Assembly (NCBI GenBank): GCA_964563435.1
Contig: CAZLXI010000006.1
Coordinates: 62,001 to 126,000, forward strand
Source: Leadbetterella sp964563435
Lineage (GTDB): Bacteria > Bacteroidota > Bacteroidia > Cytophagales > Spirosomataceae
Length of the DNA stretch: 64,000 nucleotides
Direction of reading: 5' to 3'
A program made the translations under genes and the position numbers. Positions within the stretch are counted from its first letter, which is position 1, and each line of letters begins with the position of its first letter. The notes beneath the pieces are model-generated. The model searched no databases, was not told where the DNA came from, and worked only from the letters and a program-made list of their open reading frames with translations. Below are positions 48,706-58,140 of the stretch, one piece after another.

Positions 48706-50640
48706 CTACCCGATAATCACCGCCCCCAGTGGCGGCAGGCTCAGCTGAACCGACTGCTCAAAGCCGTGGCTGGGCTCTTTCTCCGTGTAGATGTTCTGGT
48801 TACTTAGCCCGGAACCACCGTATTTTTTATCATCTGAATTAAGGAGCTCCTTATACTCCCGCTCGTCGGGCACTCCCACCCGGTAATCATAATGGGGTGC
48901 AGGGGTCAGGTTCAATACCACCACCACATTCCCTGATTCCGTTTTTCGCATATAGCTGACCACGCAGTTCTTCGTATCCGATCCGTCGATCCACCGGAAG
49001 CATTCGGGATCAAACTGCTTCAGATGCAGCGCAGGCACGGTCCGGTAAAGCTTATTCAGATCGGCTATCAGGTCTTTCACTCCCCGGTGGCGTTCACTAT
49101 CGAGCAGGTGCCAGTCGAGGCTTTGCTCAAAGTTCCATTCCCGGATCTGCCCGAACTCCCCGCCCATAAAGATGAGCTTCGTTCCGGGATGAGTAAACAT
49201 ATACGAAAAGAGCAGCCGCAGGTTGGCAAATTTCTGCCAGGCATCGCCCGGCATTTTGGTCAGCAGCGACCCCTTTCCATACACGACCTCGTCGTGCGAC
49301 AGCGGCATCATAAAATTTTCAGAAAACGCATACACCATACTGAAAGTAAGATCGTTCTGGTGCCATTGGCGGTACATCGGGTCTCTGGCAAAATACTTGA
49401 GTGTATCGTTCATCCAGCCCATCATCCATTTCATTCCAAAGCCTAGGCCGCCGGTATAGACCGGGCGCGAAACGCCCGGAAAGGCGGTAGATTCCTCGGC
49501 TATGGTTTGCACATCAGGAAAGGCCCTGTAGATCTCCTCGTTCAGTTCCTTAAACAGCGATATTACCTCAAGATTCTCTCTTCCTCCAAAAATATTGGGC
49601 ACCCATTGACCCTCCTGGCGCGAATAATCGCGGTACAACATGGAGGCTACGGCATCTACCCGCAGGCCGTCAGCATGGAAGCGTTCCAGCCAGAATAACG
49701 CGTTACTGATCAGGAAAGACCGGACCTCATATCTTCCGTAATTAAAGATATAAGACTTCCAGTCGGGATGGTACCCCTGTTTCGGATCTTCATGCTCATA
49801 AAGCGCTGTACCGTCAAAGCGGAAGATCCCGTTGGCATCGCCGGGGAAATGCGAAGGCACCCAGTCGAGCAATACCCCTATTCCGGCGATATGCAGCTGC
49901 TCCACCAGGTACATGAAATCCTGCGGAGTGCCCTGCCGGCTGCTCACTGCAAAATATCCGGTAATCTGGTAGCCCCAGGAAGGCTCATAAGGATGCTGCA
50001 TCACCGGCATGAATTCCACATGGGTAAACCCGGTTTCCTTCAGGTAGGGCACCAGGGTATCGGCGATCTCCCGGTAATTCAGTTTGCGGTCGGGTTCAGC
50101 AGGGTCCCGTCGCCAGGAGCCTAGGTGAACTTCATAAACGGAAAAAGGAGAATCCAGGCTGTTCTTCTCCCGGCGATTTTTCATCCAGTCCTTATCTTTC
50201 CACTCATACCAGGTATCCCAAACCACAGAAGAGGTACGCGGTGACTCCTCCCATCGTAAAGCAAAAGGGTCCCCTTTTTCGGAGATGATGCCGTGGTTAT
50301 TGGATACTATCCTGTATTTAAAAATCTCGCCGTTACCGATATTCGGGATCCACCCTTCCCAGATGCCCGAACCGTCCCACCGGGGGTAAAGCGGATGATT
50401 ATCATGATTCCAGCCGTTAAAATTTCCAATGACATTCACGGATCTGGCACTGGGGGCCCAAACCGCGAAATAAGTTCCCACCACTCCCTGATGCTCCAGG
50501 ACGTGCGTCCCCATTTTTTCATACAACCGATAGTGTTTTCCTGATTTAAAAAGGCTTATGTCAAAATCGGAAAAGAGGGAATAAGGTTCCACGTTTTTGA
50601 ACTCCGGGTCAGGCGCCGGGGCATCTTTCTTCTTCGCCAT
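48706..50640 (-). CDS. glgB: 1,4-alpha-glucan branching enzyme GlgB
   Basis: 644 residues. N-terminal CBM48 part with FAVWAPSARSVNVIGNFNGW near 58-77, GH13 core with DWVPSHFP near 256, HADGLRVDAVASMLYRDY near 322-339 (nucleophile Asp), TIAEEST near 391 (acid/base Glu) and MPLSHDEVVYGKGSL near 462 (His-Asp), and the C-terminal beta domain. It makes alpha-1,6 branches in glycogen. No glgA or glgC nearby. Confidence 0.96.
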   Translation of the reverse strand: MAKKKDAPAPDPEFKNVEPYSLFSDFDISLFKSGKHYRLYEKMGTHVLEHQGVVGTYFAVWAPSARSVNVIGNFNGWNHDNHPLYPRWDGSGIWEGWIPNIGNGEIFKYRIVSNNHGIISEKGDPFALRWEESPRTSSVVWDTWYEWKDKDWMKNRREKNSLDSPFSVYEVHLGSWRRDPAEPDRKLNYREIADTLVPYLKETGFTHVEFMPVMQHPYEPSWGYQITGYFAVSSRQGTPQDFMYLVEQLHIAGIGVLLDWVPSHFPGDANGIFRFDGTALYEHEDPKQGYHPDWKSYIFNYGRYEVRSFLISNALFWLERFHADGLRVDAVASMLYRDYSRQEGQWVPNIFGGRENLEVISLFKELNEEIYRAFPDVQTIAEESTAFPGVSRPVYTGGLGFGMKWMMGWMNDTLKYFARDPMYRQWHQNDLTFSMVYAFSENFMMPLSHDEVVYGKGSLLTKMPGDAWQKFANLRLLFSYMFTHPGTKLIFMGGEFGQIREWNFEQSLDWHLLDSERHRGVKDLIADLNKLYRTVPALHLKQFDPECFRWIDGSDTKNCVVSYMRKTESGNVVVVLNLTPAPHYDYRVGVPDEREYKELLNSDDKKYGGSGLSNQNIYTEKEPSHGFEQSVQLSLPPLGAVIIG

Positions 50641-50793
50641 TAGAAAAGTGATATTTTGTACAAAAAAGAGAAAACTTTTCAGCTTTTCAAAACATTTATT
50701 TTTTCATGAAATTTTTTTTTCGGGCATAATTTTAGATTTTTGATATGTTAACTGTCTGATACGCGGACACCGGGTCTGCATTTACAACGGGAT

Positions 50794-51195
50794 ATGATCA
50801 ATATAAAAAAAACAGACGAATACGTCCTTCTTACCCCAGAGTCTTCTATCTTTGACGACAGCGTTTCGGCAGCACTGGAAAAGACGGTGGCAGGGCTCTA
50901 TTCTTCAGAGGGGAGAATAAATTTTATCGTTGATCTCGACAAGGTTTCTTCACTTGCCGTTTCGGGTGTACTGCTTTTTGACAAAGTTCATAAGATCGCC
51001 CTGCGCGAGTCGGGCCTGTTCGTAACGGTGGTGAATAATGATGTCCTAACGGATGTTATAGCCGACAACTCTCAATTTGAACTTCTTATGCTGTCTTCCG
51101 TGGATGAGGCCATTGAGGCCGTCTATATGCATTCTCAGGATAGCGAATACGGTGAAGGTGAAGAAGATGAGTTTGGTGAAGAAAACGATTACTGA
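50794..51195 (+). CDS. STAS domain protein (anti-sigma factor antagonist-like)
   Basis: 133 residues. The STAS fold is read from FIVDLDKVSSLAVSGVLLFDKVHKIAL (about 43-69) and VTVVNNDVLTDVI. The place where partner-switching antagonists carry the phosphorylated Ser has SSLAVSGV, compatible but not certain. A long acidic tail (EYGEGEEDEFGEEND) ends the protein. It lies three bases before rnz; I recall this STAS-rnz pair as common in Bacteroidota. Confidence 0.82.
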   Translation: MINIKKTDEYVLLTPESSIFDDSVSAALEKTVAGLYSSEGRINFIVDLDKVSSLAVSGVLLFDKVHKIALRESGLFVTVVNNDVLTDVIADNSQFELLMLSSVDEAIEAVYMHSQDSEYGEGEEDEFGEENDY

Positions 51196-51198
51196 TCT

Positions 51199-52104
51199 TT
51201 GAAACTAACTATACTAGGTACCGGTTCCGCCACTCCGATCATCGAACGGAGGCCTTCGGCAGCCCTGCTTGATCTTGGTAACGAGAGTATCCTGATCGAC
51301 TGCGGCGAGGGTACCCAGTTCCAGATGTTGAAATATAAGGTCCGTTTTTCCCGGCTTAAATACGTGTTGATCACCCATCTTCACGGCGATCACTTTTACG
51401 GACTTATCGCGCTGATCAATACACTTAACAATACCGGCCGCACCGAGCCGCTCATCCTTATCGGACCGCAGGGACTGGATGAAATACTAAGCGTGCAATT
51501 GAGATACAGCCAGGCTTTCCTGAATTATGCGCTGGATTTCCGCTGCACCGACCCGGCTAAGCAAGAAGAAATCTTCTCCAATGAAAAGATCTGCATTAAA
51601 ACCTTCCCGCTCCGGCACCGTATCCCCTGTACAGGATTTTTGGTATCCGAAAAGCCGGCTCTCCGGAAAATCCTGGCAGAAAAGCTTCCGGCCGACTTCC
51701 CTCTCCCCTATTTCAAGATGCTGAAAGAAGGCCTGGATGTCACAGATGAGCTAAGCGGCAAAACCTATCTGAACCGGGAGTATACGGCCAACCCGGAGCC
51801 GCCCCGCCAACTGGCCTATTGCTCCGACACCATTTATGACCCCGATATCGTCCGACACATACAAAATGCTGATCTGATGTACCACGAAAGCACCTTTACG
51901 AGTGAACTGGAGAGCCGGGCGCAGATCACATTTCACAGTACGGCTGCCCAGGCCGCCGATATCGCCCTCAGAGCAGGGGTTAAGAAGCTGGTCATCGGGC
52001 ATTTTTCATCCCGATATAAGACACTGGATAATTTTCTGACAGAATCACAGGCTGTATTTCCAAACACCGTTTTAGCCGAAGAGGGGAAGGTGTATGAGGT
52101 TTGA
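51199..52104 (+). CDS. rnz: Ribonuclease Z
   Basis: 301 residues from TTG 51199. MKLTILGTGSATPI at the start, the metallo-beta-lactamase THLHGDHFYGL near 59-69, DCGEG near 35, CSDTIYD near 208 (Asp) and IGHFSSRY near 272 give the full set of zinc ligands. The enzyme matures tRNA 3' ends. The TTG start and the three-base gap after the STAS gene suggest coupled translation. Confidence 0.94.
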   Translation: MKLTILGTGSATPIIERRPSAALLDLGNESILIDCGEGTQFQMLKYKVRFSRLKYVLITHLHGDHFYGLIALINTLNNTGRTEPLILIGPQGLDEILSVQLRYSQAFLNYALDFRCTDPAKQEEIFSNEKICIKTFPLRHRIPCTGFLVSEKPALRKILAEKLPADFPLPYFKMLKEGLDVTDELSGKTYLNREYTANPEPPRQLAYCSDTIYDPDIVRHIQNADLMYHESTFTSELESRAQITFHSTAAQAADIALRAGVKKLVIGHFSSRYKTLDNFLTESQAVFPNTVLAEEGKVYEV

Positions 52105-52145
52105 TCAAATCTCTTCCGGGCAATGAACTTTCGTAAAAAAACAAC

Positions 52146-52153
52146 TATTTTTG
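52146..52153 (+). promoter_or_regulatory. -7 promoter element of alaS
   Basis: TATTTTTG matches TAnnTTTG exactly, 27 bases before the ATG at 52181. Confidence 0.55.
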
Positions 52154-52180
52154 CGGATTATAAAACTTCCTGTCCCAATA

Positions 52181-54853
52181 ATGACATCGCACCAGATACG
52201 TAAGGCATTTTTAGATTTTTTTGAAGAAAGAGGGCACCTTATTGTTCCGTCGGCGCCGCTGGTGGCCAAAAACGACCCCACCCTGATGTTCAATAACTCA
52301 GGGATGGCCCAGTTTAAGGACTTTTTCCTGGGCAATGGCACCCCTCCGGCCAAAAGAATCGCCGATACACAAAAATGTCTTCGGGTGAGCGGTAAGCACA
52401 ATGACCTGGAAGAGGTGGGCTTCGACACCTACCATCACACCATGTTCGAGATGCTGGGCAACTGGTCTTTCGGTGATTACTTTAAGAAAGAAGCCCTGAA
52501 CTGGTCGTGGCAACTGCTGACCGAAGTGTACAAGCTGCCGAAAGACCGTATCTACGTTTCGGTGTTTGAAGGAAATGAGGCTGAAAAAGTACCGTTTGAC
52601 CAGGAAGCCTTCGATATCTGGAAGGAGATCATCGGCGATGAAAGCCGGATCATCCTGGGCAACAAAAAAGACAATTTCTGGGAAATGGGCGATATCGGGC
52701 CTTGCGGCCCCTGCTCCGAGATTCATGTGGATCTGAGAGACCCGGAAGAAGTGGAGCAGATCCCGGGAAGGGAACTGGTGAACAAAGACCACCCGCAGGT
52801 AGTGGAGATCTGGAACAACGTATTCATGCAGTACGAACGCAAAACCGACGGCTCGCTGATCCCGCTTCCGGAAAGGCACGTGGATACCGGCATGGGCTTT
52901 GAGCGCCTTTGCATGGCCGTCCAGGGAAAAAAATCCAATTACGACACCGACCTCTTCCAGAATACCATTGAGGTGATCGAACAGCTGTCCGGGAAAAAAT
53001 ACGGTGAGAACGGAACGCTTTCCTCAGACAATTATGTCGACGTGGCCATGCGGGTGATCGCAGACCACCTCCGGGCGGTAAGCTTTGCCATAGCTGACGG
53101 ACAGCTGCCTTCCAACGCCAAAGCCGGTTACGTGATCCGTCGGATCCTGAGAAGAGCCCTCCGTTACGGCTATTCGTACCTGAACTTCAAAGAGCCCTTT
53201 ATGTGCAAGCTGGTACCTGTGCTGGCGCAACAGTTTGCGGGTGTGTTCCCCGAATTACAGGCCCAGGTAGAATTTGTAAGTAAGGTGGTGGAAGAAGAGG
53301 AAAAGACGTTCCTGCGCACCCTCGAACAAGGCCTGAAGCGACTGGACACCCTATTCGGGGAAGAAACCGGAAACAAAGTACTTCCGGGGGAGACCGTATT
53401 TGAGCTGTCAGACACCTTTGGTTTCCCGGTAGATCTGACCGCACTGATCGCCAAAGAAAAAGGATTTTCGGTCGATGAAGAAGGCTATAAAAAAGCCCTG
53501 GAAGAGCAAAAAGCCCGTAGCCGTAAGGACGCCGAAAAAGAAGCGGCCGACTGGGTGGAACTGGGGGAAACAGACGGTGTGGAGTTTTTAGGTTACGAAC
53601 TGACAGCTTCCCCGGCTCAACTGATGAAATACCGGGTAAGTAAAACCAAGACCGGGCAGGAAGTGAACATTGTACTGGATCAGACACCTTTTTACGCTGA
53701 AATGGGAGGGCAGGTAGGTGATACCGGAACCCTGTCTTTTGAAATAAGCGGGCAAAAGCATGCCCTGAAAGTGGCCGATACCAAAAAAGAAAACGACCTC
53801 TTTATTCATGTGGTAAGAGACAAAAATGCGGGTGAAATTCTGGCACAGCTCATCGAACCCGTTCAGGTGCTGGCGGAAATAGATACCGAAAGAAGAACAG
53901 ACATCGAAAAAAACCACTCGGCCACCCACCTGATGCTGGCAGCGCTCAGGGAAGTTCTGGGAAGCCACATCATTCAGCGGGGCTCCTACCAGAACGAGGA
54001 AGTGACCCGTTTCGACTTCTCGCATTTTGCCAAAGTGACCGACGAAGAGCTACGCAAAGTGGAAGACATCGTTAATCGCAAGATCCGGGAAAACGTAACT
54101 TTGGATGAAAAACGGAACGTGCCGTTTGACGATGCCATAGCTCTGGGCGCTACCGCCACTTTCGGCGAAAAATACGGCGACTTTGTGCGGGTGATCACCT
54201 TTGACCCCGGCTTCTCGGTAGAGCTTTGCGGGGGTACACATGTGAAGGCTACAGGAGAGATCGGCCTGTTCCGGTTTATCTCCGAAGGTTCTGTCTCGGC
54301 CGGAGTGCGGCGTGTGGAAGCCGTTACGGGAGTAAAAGCGCTGGAGCTTCTCCGCCAGCAATCCAACCTGATCAACGAGCTGAAAGAGATCTTAAAATCC
54401 GGTGACCTCCTGAAGGCCGTGGAACAGTTAAAAGCTGACAACACGGCCCTTCAGAAAAAGATAGAGACCTTTGAAAATGCTGTTGTTCAGGCAGCAAAGG
54501 CGGCTTTACTGAGCAGAGTGGAAAATGTGAAGGGCATCAACCTCATTGCTCAGCGTGTAAATGTACCTAATGCAGATGCCCTGAAGCAGTTGGCCTTTGG
54601 ACTGAAGCAGAATGTGGGGAAACCAGTGGTGATCCTGGGTGCTGTGGTCAACGATAAACCGAACCTGGCCATCCTCATCGATGAAAATGTAGTGAAGGAG
54701 AAGAACCTGAACGCCGGAACCATCATCCGCGAGGTCGCCAAACTGATGAAAGGCGGCGGCGGCGGCCAGCCCCATTTTGCCACAGCCGGCGGAAGTGACA
54801 TCAAAGGGCTGGACGATGCGATTGAGGCGGCGAAGGCGGCAGTGACAGGGTAA
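52181..54853 (+). CDS. alaS: Alanyl-tRNA synthetase
   Basis: 890 residues from ATG 52181 (MTSHQIRKAFLDFFEERGHLIVPSAPL). The class II catalytic domain is followed by the editing domain with NHSATHLMLAALR near 580 (HxxxH) and VELCGGTHVKATGEIGLFR near 684 (Cys-His), and by a C-Ala domain with the glycine-rich KGGGGGQPHFATAGG near 860. A ten-residue upstream extension starting at TTG is rejected. Complete and ordinary. Confidence 0.97.
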   Translation: MTSHQIRKAFLDFFEERGHLIVPSAPLVAKNDPTLMFNNSGMAQFKDFFLGNGTPPAKRIADTQKCLRVSGKHNDLEEVGFDTYHHTMFEMLGNWSFGDYFKKEALNWSWQLLTEVYKLPKDRIYVSVFEGNEAEKVPFDQEAFDIWKEIIGDESRIILGNKKDNFWEMGDIGPCGPCSEIHVDLRDPEEVEQIPGRELVNKDHPQVVEIWNNVFMQYERKTDGSLIPLPERHVDTGMGFERLCMAVQGKKSNYDTDLFQNTIEVIEQLSGKKYGENGTLSSDNYVDVAMRVIADHLRAVSFAIADGQLPSNAKAGYVIRRILRRALRYGYSYLNFKEPFMCKLVPVLAQQFAGVFPELQAQVEFVSKVVEEEEKTFLRTLEQGLKRLDTLFGEETGNKVLPGETVFELSDTFGFPVDLTALIAKEKGFSVDEEGYKKALEEQKARSRKDAEKEAADWVELGETDGVEFLGYELTASPAQLMKYRVSKTKTGQEVNIVLDQTPFYAEMGGQVGDTGTLSFEISGQKHALKVADTKKENDLFIHVVRDKNAGEILAQLIEPVQVLAEIDTERRTDIEKNHSATHLMLAALREVLGSHIIQRGSYQNEEVTRFDFSHFAKVTDEELRKVEDIVNRKIRENVTLDEKRNVPFDDAIALGATATFGEKYGDFVRVITFDPGFSVELCGGTHVKATGEIGLFRFISEGSVSAGVRRVEAVTGVKALELLRQQSNLINELKEILKSGDLLKAVEQLKADNTALQKKIETFENAVVQAAKAALLSRVENVKGINLIAQRVNVPNADALKQLAFGLKQNVGKPVVILGAVVNDKPNLAILIDENVVKEKNLNAGTIIREVAKLMKGGGGGQPHFATAGGSDIKGLDDAIEAAKAAVTG

Positions 54854-54965
54854 TCGTACGAACCGAAAATGAGACCGTCTGAAAAATCCTGGTCTTGGAT
54901 CGCAGCGGGGCTGAATCATTGATTTAATAATAAGTCCAAAGGATAAAACTTAAGCATGCTCTGAG

Positions 54966-55454
54966 ATGAACAAACCGTTTATTACTTATCTGCTGTTTTT
55001 ACTTCTGACTACCGCCTGCAGCTCTTCAAAGGAAACGGTTAGCCTGCACAGCATACCCAACTATGAGCCTGTTACTACTCCTTCCATGCTGTTCATGACC
55101 TTTGAGATCACCAAAAAAAGAAAAAAAGAAACGGCGCGCCTGGTTCAGATCATGGCAGCTAACGGTAAAATAAAAAATCTGGAAGAGCATATCCATAGTC
55201 CTGTAATGATCAGGTTGGTAGTGCATTACAAGGATATCAGGCCCTCTGCCATCTCCCAACATATTCATCCTCTGAACAAGTCTGTAGAAATACCTAACGA
55301 AGACAACACCCTGAGCAAAACCACTTTGACAGCACAAAAAGGGTCGTTAACCATCAGGATGCCATCGGATCCCGCTATGGAAACCCTGGAACTGTTCAGT
55401 GTGAGCCCTGATCGCCCACCCAAAAGAATACTCAACTTAAAATTTGAGCCATGA
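54966..55454 (+). CDS. Hypothetical lipoprotein preceding M64 peptidase
   Basis: 162 residues with lipobox LLLLTTACSSSK (Cys18). The mature domain, about 130 residues, contains MTFEITKKRKKETARLVQIMAANGKIK and is predicted beta-rich; I recognise no family. Its stop overlaps the ATG of the M64 peptidase gene, so the two are coupled; it could be a chaperone or surface partner of that secreted peptidase. Confidence 0.6.
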   Translation: MNKPFITYLLFLLLTTACSSSKETVSLHSIPNYEPVTTPSMLFMTFEITKKRKKETARLVQIMAANGKIKNLEEHIHSPVMIRLVVHYKDIRPSAISQHIHPLNKSVEIPNEDNTLSKTTLTAQKGSLTIRMPSDPAMETLELFSVSPDRPPKRILNLKFEP

Positions 55455-57256
55455 AAGTGCTTCATTCCCTACTGATCCTCTTTTCGGCATTACCCTGCTT
55501 TGCACAAATCTACAGAGTAGACAAACTAACAGACAACGGCCCGCCCGAAAACCGTATAAACGTGGTCATCTTAGGCGATGGATTTACCGAAGCCCAGCTT
55601 CCCTTTTTCAGAGATGAAGCAAAAAAATTTGCCGACTTTTTCTCCGATTATGAGCCGTTCAGGCAATACAAAAACTACTTCAATTTTTACGCTGTCAGCA
55701 CGCCATCGCCGGAAAGTGGAATTTCTAATCCGGGAACGGCCCCCGATGCATACCAGGATCAACCGGTATCAAAAGTAAACAACTTTTACGGAGGAACTTT
55801 CGGAACCCAGATCCACCGGCTCGTAATCATTCAAAACTATGGCCTGATGTACCAGGTTCTGGCCCGCAATTTCCCTCAATATGACCTGGTAGTAATGCTG
55901 GCTAACACCACTTTTTACGGGGGAAGCGGCGGCGACATTGCCATGCATACACTTCACAGCAGTGCTAACACCATTGGTGTACATGAAATAGGTCATACTT
56001 TTTCGAGGCTAAGCGATGAATATTGGGCCGGCATTTCTTACGCTCGTGAAAATATTAATATGACCCGTGAAGCAAACCCGGATCTGGTAAGATGGAAAGA
56101 CTGGATGAATCATCAGGGCATTGGTATCTATAACCATGGATTCTCCGGAGATCCGCTCAATTGGAGAAAGCCGGCAAACGGCACTTGTCTCATGGAGTTT
56201 TTGAACCGGCAGTTCTGCGCTGTATGCAGAGAAGCTACCGTAGAAAAGATACTTTCTCTGGTAAATCCCCTGGAATCAGCCACACCCGGCTGGAACTCTC
56301 CTGTCCACGTTACAGACTCCCTGGAGTTTAGCTTAGACCTGTTGCCCCCTTCTCCCAACAGTCTGAATGTTATCTGGACCCTCAATGGCATAAACCTGGA
56401 AGGTTCAGACGCAAAGATAACCATCCATAAAAGCCAGTTAAATTTAGACAGCTCCGTACTTAAAGCTACCGTCTATGATGCATCTCCAATGAGCCGTAAA
56501 AACCCCATGCTGAGAACTCATCAGGCATCCTGGACAATTACCGGAGGCGAGTCTTCAAAAATCACCATTACGGCAGAAAAGACCAGCATTTGTAGCGGAG
56601 ACAACACGTTGTTGACCGTGAGCGGTTGTTCGGGAAAAATCCTTTGGTCATCCGGCGGGACGGAGGCTGCTATCCGGGTAAGTCCCGTCACCTCCGGCGA
56701 TTTTTCTGTCCAGTGCACGCGGGCAAACGGAACAATACTCGCTGACACACTGACCCTGCAGGTAAATCCCTCTCCGGTAGCTATAGCTTCCAATTCAGGC
56801 CCGCTGTTTGAACGGGGCACCTTAAAGCTCTTTGCCTCAGGAGGCACCGAATATCGATGGACCGGCCCTTTGGGCTATTCATCACTGGAGCAAAATCCCG
56901 AAATTCCAAATGTATCCGTCTCGCGTAGCGGTATCTATGAAGTATCTGTAAAAAACGCCCAGGACTGCTATTCAAGAGCCACTACAGACGTACTGGTACA
57001 TGTGGTTTTGGCAAACGAAGAAGAGGGCAGGTGGTTTAAGGTATTCCCCAACCCCACCAGTGAATTTATTAGGGTCGAGGTGTTACGGGAAGGCTTTACA
57101 GATGCCGTGCTCTACTCCACCGATGGCAAAGTCTTAAAATTCAGCTCCTTTCAGAAGCTTACTTCTCTAAATATCGCCGAGCTCCCCACCGGGCTATACT
57201 ATCTCAAAATAAAAAGCGGGGAGAAGGAGTCTCTGGCAAAGGTCTCGAAGCTCTGA
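55451..57256 (+). CDS. Secreted M64-type metallopeptidase with T9SS sorting domain
   Basis: 601 residues with signal peptide (MKVLHSLLILFSALPCFAQ). The peptidase domain has NVVILGDGFTEAQ near 37-49 and the zinc motif HEIGHTFSRLSDE at 178-190, as in IgA-cleaving-type M64 peptidases. Residues about 280-500 are beta-sandwich (Ig-like) modules. The C-terminus from about 525 (FKVFPNPTSEFIRVEV ... LPTGLYYLKIKSG ... KVSKL) is a type A T9SS sorting domain, directing the protein across the outer membrane. Its stop codon lies within a repeat shared with the zeta-toxin module downstream. Confidence 0.88.
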   Translation: MKVLHSLLILFSALPCFAQIYRVDKLTDNGPPENRINVVILGDGFTEAQLPFFRDEAKKFADFFSDYEPFRQYKNYFNFYAVSTPSPESGISNPGTAPDAYQDQPVSKVNNFYGGTFGTQIHRLVIIQNYGLMYQVLARNFPQYDLVVMLANTTFYGGSGGDIAMHTLHSSANTIGVHEIGHTFSRLSDEYWAGISYARENINMTREANPDLVRWKDWMNHQGIGIYNHGFSGDPLNWRKPANGTCLMEFLNRQFCAVCREATVEKILSLVNPLESATPGWNSPVHVTDSLEFSLDLLPPSPNSLNVIWTLNGINLEGSDAKITIHKSQLNLDSSVLKATVYDASPMSRKNPMLRTHQASWTITGGESSKITITAEKTSICSGDNTLLTVSGCSGKILWSSGGTEAAIRVSPVTSGDFSVQCTRANGTILADTLTLQVNPSPVAIASNSGPLFERGTLKLFASGGTEYRWTGPLGYSSLEQNPEIPNVSVSRSGIYEVSVKNAQDCYSRATTDVLVHVVLANEEEGRWFKVFPNPTSEFIRVEVLREGFTDAVLYSTDGKVLKFSSFQKLTSLNIAELPTGLYYLKIKSGEKESLAKVSKL

Positions 57257-57307
57257 AATGGTAATTCAGAGACCACAAAATTGTCAAAATTAAGCCAGAG
57301 TAAACTT
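57251..57307 (+). repeat. Left direct repeat of the zeta-toxin cassette (broken copy of the small partner gene end)
   Basis: 57 bases that align with 58082-58140 with six mismatches and a two-base deletion. In the right copy this sequence encodes the last 18 codons of the small partner protein; here the two-base deletion breaks the frame. It begins at the M64 stop codon region. Confidence 0.75.
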
Positions 57308-57374
57308 AATGCTACCGGAATTCTGAATAAAAATGAAAATTCTAAAATGATAGCGGTAAATTTGAATGACAGAA

Positions 57375-57403
57375 TATCTCCGGGATCACTTTGGCCGGAG
57401 ATA
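57375..57403 (+). promoter_or_regulatory. Hairpin upstream of the zeta toxin
   Basis: TATCTCCGG (57375-57383) and CCGGAGATA (57395-57403) form a perfect 9-bp stem with an 11-base loop, 16 bases upstream of the toxin ATG. It may control translation or end upstream transcription; no U-run follows. Confidence 0.4.
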
Positions 57404-57418
57404 CAGTGATTAAATAAA

Positions 57419-57953
57419 ATGCAGCAAAAAAAATCTTTACATAATAGCGGGCAACGGCGCCGGGAAAACGACAGTTTCCTTTACAATTCTGCCCGAAATT
57501 TTAGAATGTAAAGAGTTTGTCAATGCGGATGAAATTGCCAAAGGCTTATCTCCTTTTCAGCCGGAAAAAGTGGCCATTCAAGCCGGACGAATAATGTTAC
57601 AAAGGATCAGCGAACTGCTGAAAGACAATGAAAGCTTTGCTTTTGAAACCACACTTTCATCTAAAAGTTACAGAACAAAAGTATTAGAGACTCAAAAGAG
57701 CGGATATACAGTCACTTTGTTGTTTTTCTGGCTTCAAAATGTTGATTTAGCTCAAAAAAGAGTTGAAACCAGAGTAAAAGAAGGTGGCCACAATATCCCA
57801 AAAGGCGTCATTGAAAGAAGATATAGAAATGGAATTTTCAACCTGTTTGAAATTTATCTTCCCATTGTTGACGATGTTATGATTTTTGACAATTCGCATG
57901 GGCAATACGAACTAATTGCAGAAAAGATGTTGATGAAGAAGTGGATGTTATAA
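57419..57953 (+). pseudogene. Zeta toxin family protein, frameshifted in an A8 tract
   Basis: The frame open to 57953 reads NLYIIAGNGAGKTTVSF, FVNADEIAKGLSPFQPEKVAIQAGRIM, FAFETTLSSKSYRTKVLE and GGHNIPKGVIERRYRNGIFNLFEIYLPIVDD, a typical zeta-toxin/UDP-N-acetylglucosamine kinase-like protein of about 177 residues. The only in-frame ATG lies at 57419 in the neighbouring frame: removing one A from the A8 run 57426-57433 would join the two. The P-loop AGNGAGKTT is one residue shorter than the usual AGPNGAGKTT. Known zeta proteins phosphorylate cell-wall precursors. It could be a real pseudogene, a sequencing error, or a slippage-controlled gene. Confidence 0.8.
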
Positions 57954-57986
57954 ATCAGGAAAAGTTTAGCAAATTAAAACTTTATT

Positions 57987-58136
57987 ATGACAAACGAAGC
58001 TAAAATAGAAAGACGAAATAGAATTCTAAAAGGCCTAGAACTGGCTTACGAAAGGCTTATTGAGTTTAAAAAACAAAAAAACTCTGAACTGGTAGTTCTC
58101 AGAGACAACAAAACTGTTAAAATTAAGCCGGAGTAA
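57987..58136 (+). CDS. Small partner protein of the zeta toxin (antitoxin-like)
   Basis: 49 residues starting MTNEAKIERRNRILKGLELAY and ending VKIKPE. I recall short proteins with a KGLELAYERLIEFKKxKNSELVV pattern next to zeta-toxin genes in Bacteroidota, where they are presumed antitoxins. Here it lies 33 bases downstream of the toxin gene; the more usual place is upstream. The broken upstream remnant at 57251-57307 matches its C-terminal end. The frame is too short for a standard length cutoff. Confidence 0.65.
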   Translation: MTNEAKIERRNRILKGLELAYERLIEFKKQKNSELVVLRDNKTVKIKPE

Positions 58137-58140
58137 ACTT
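58082..58140 (+). repeat. Right direct repeat of the zeta-toxin cassette
   Basis: Counterpart of 57251-57307, overlapping the 3' end and stop codon of the 49-residue partner gene. The two copies are in the same orientation, about 830 bases apart. Confidence 0.75.
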
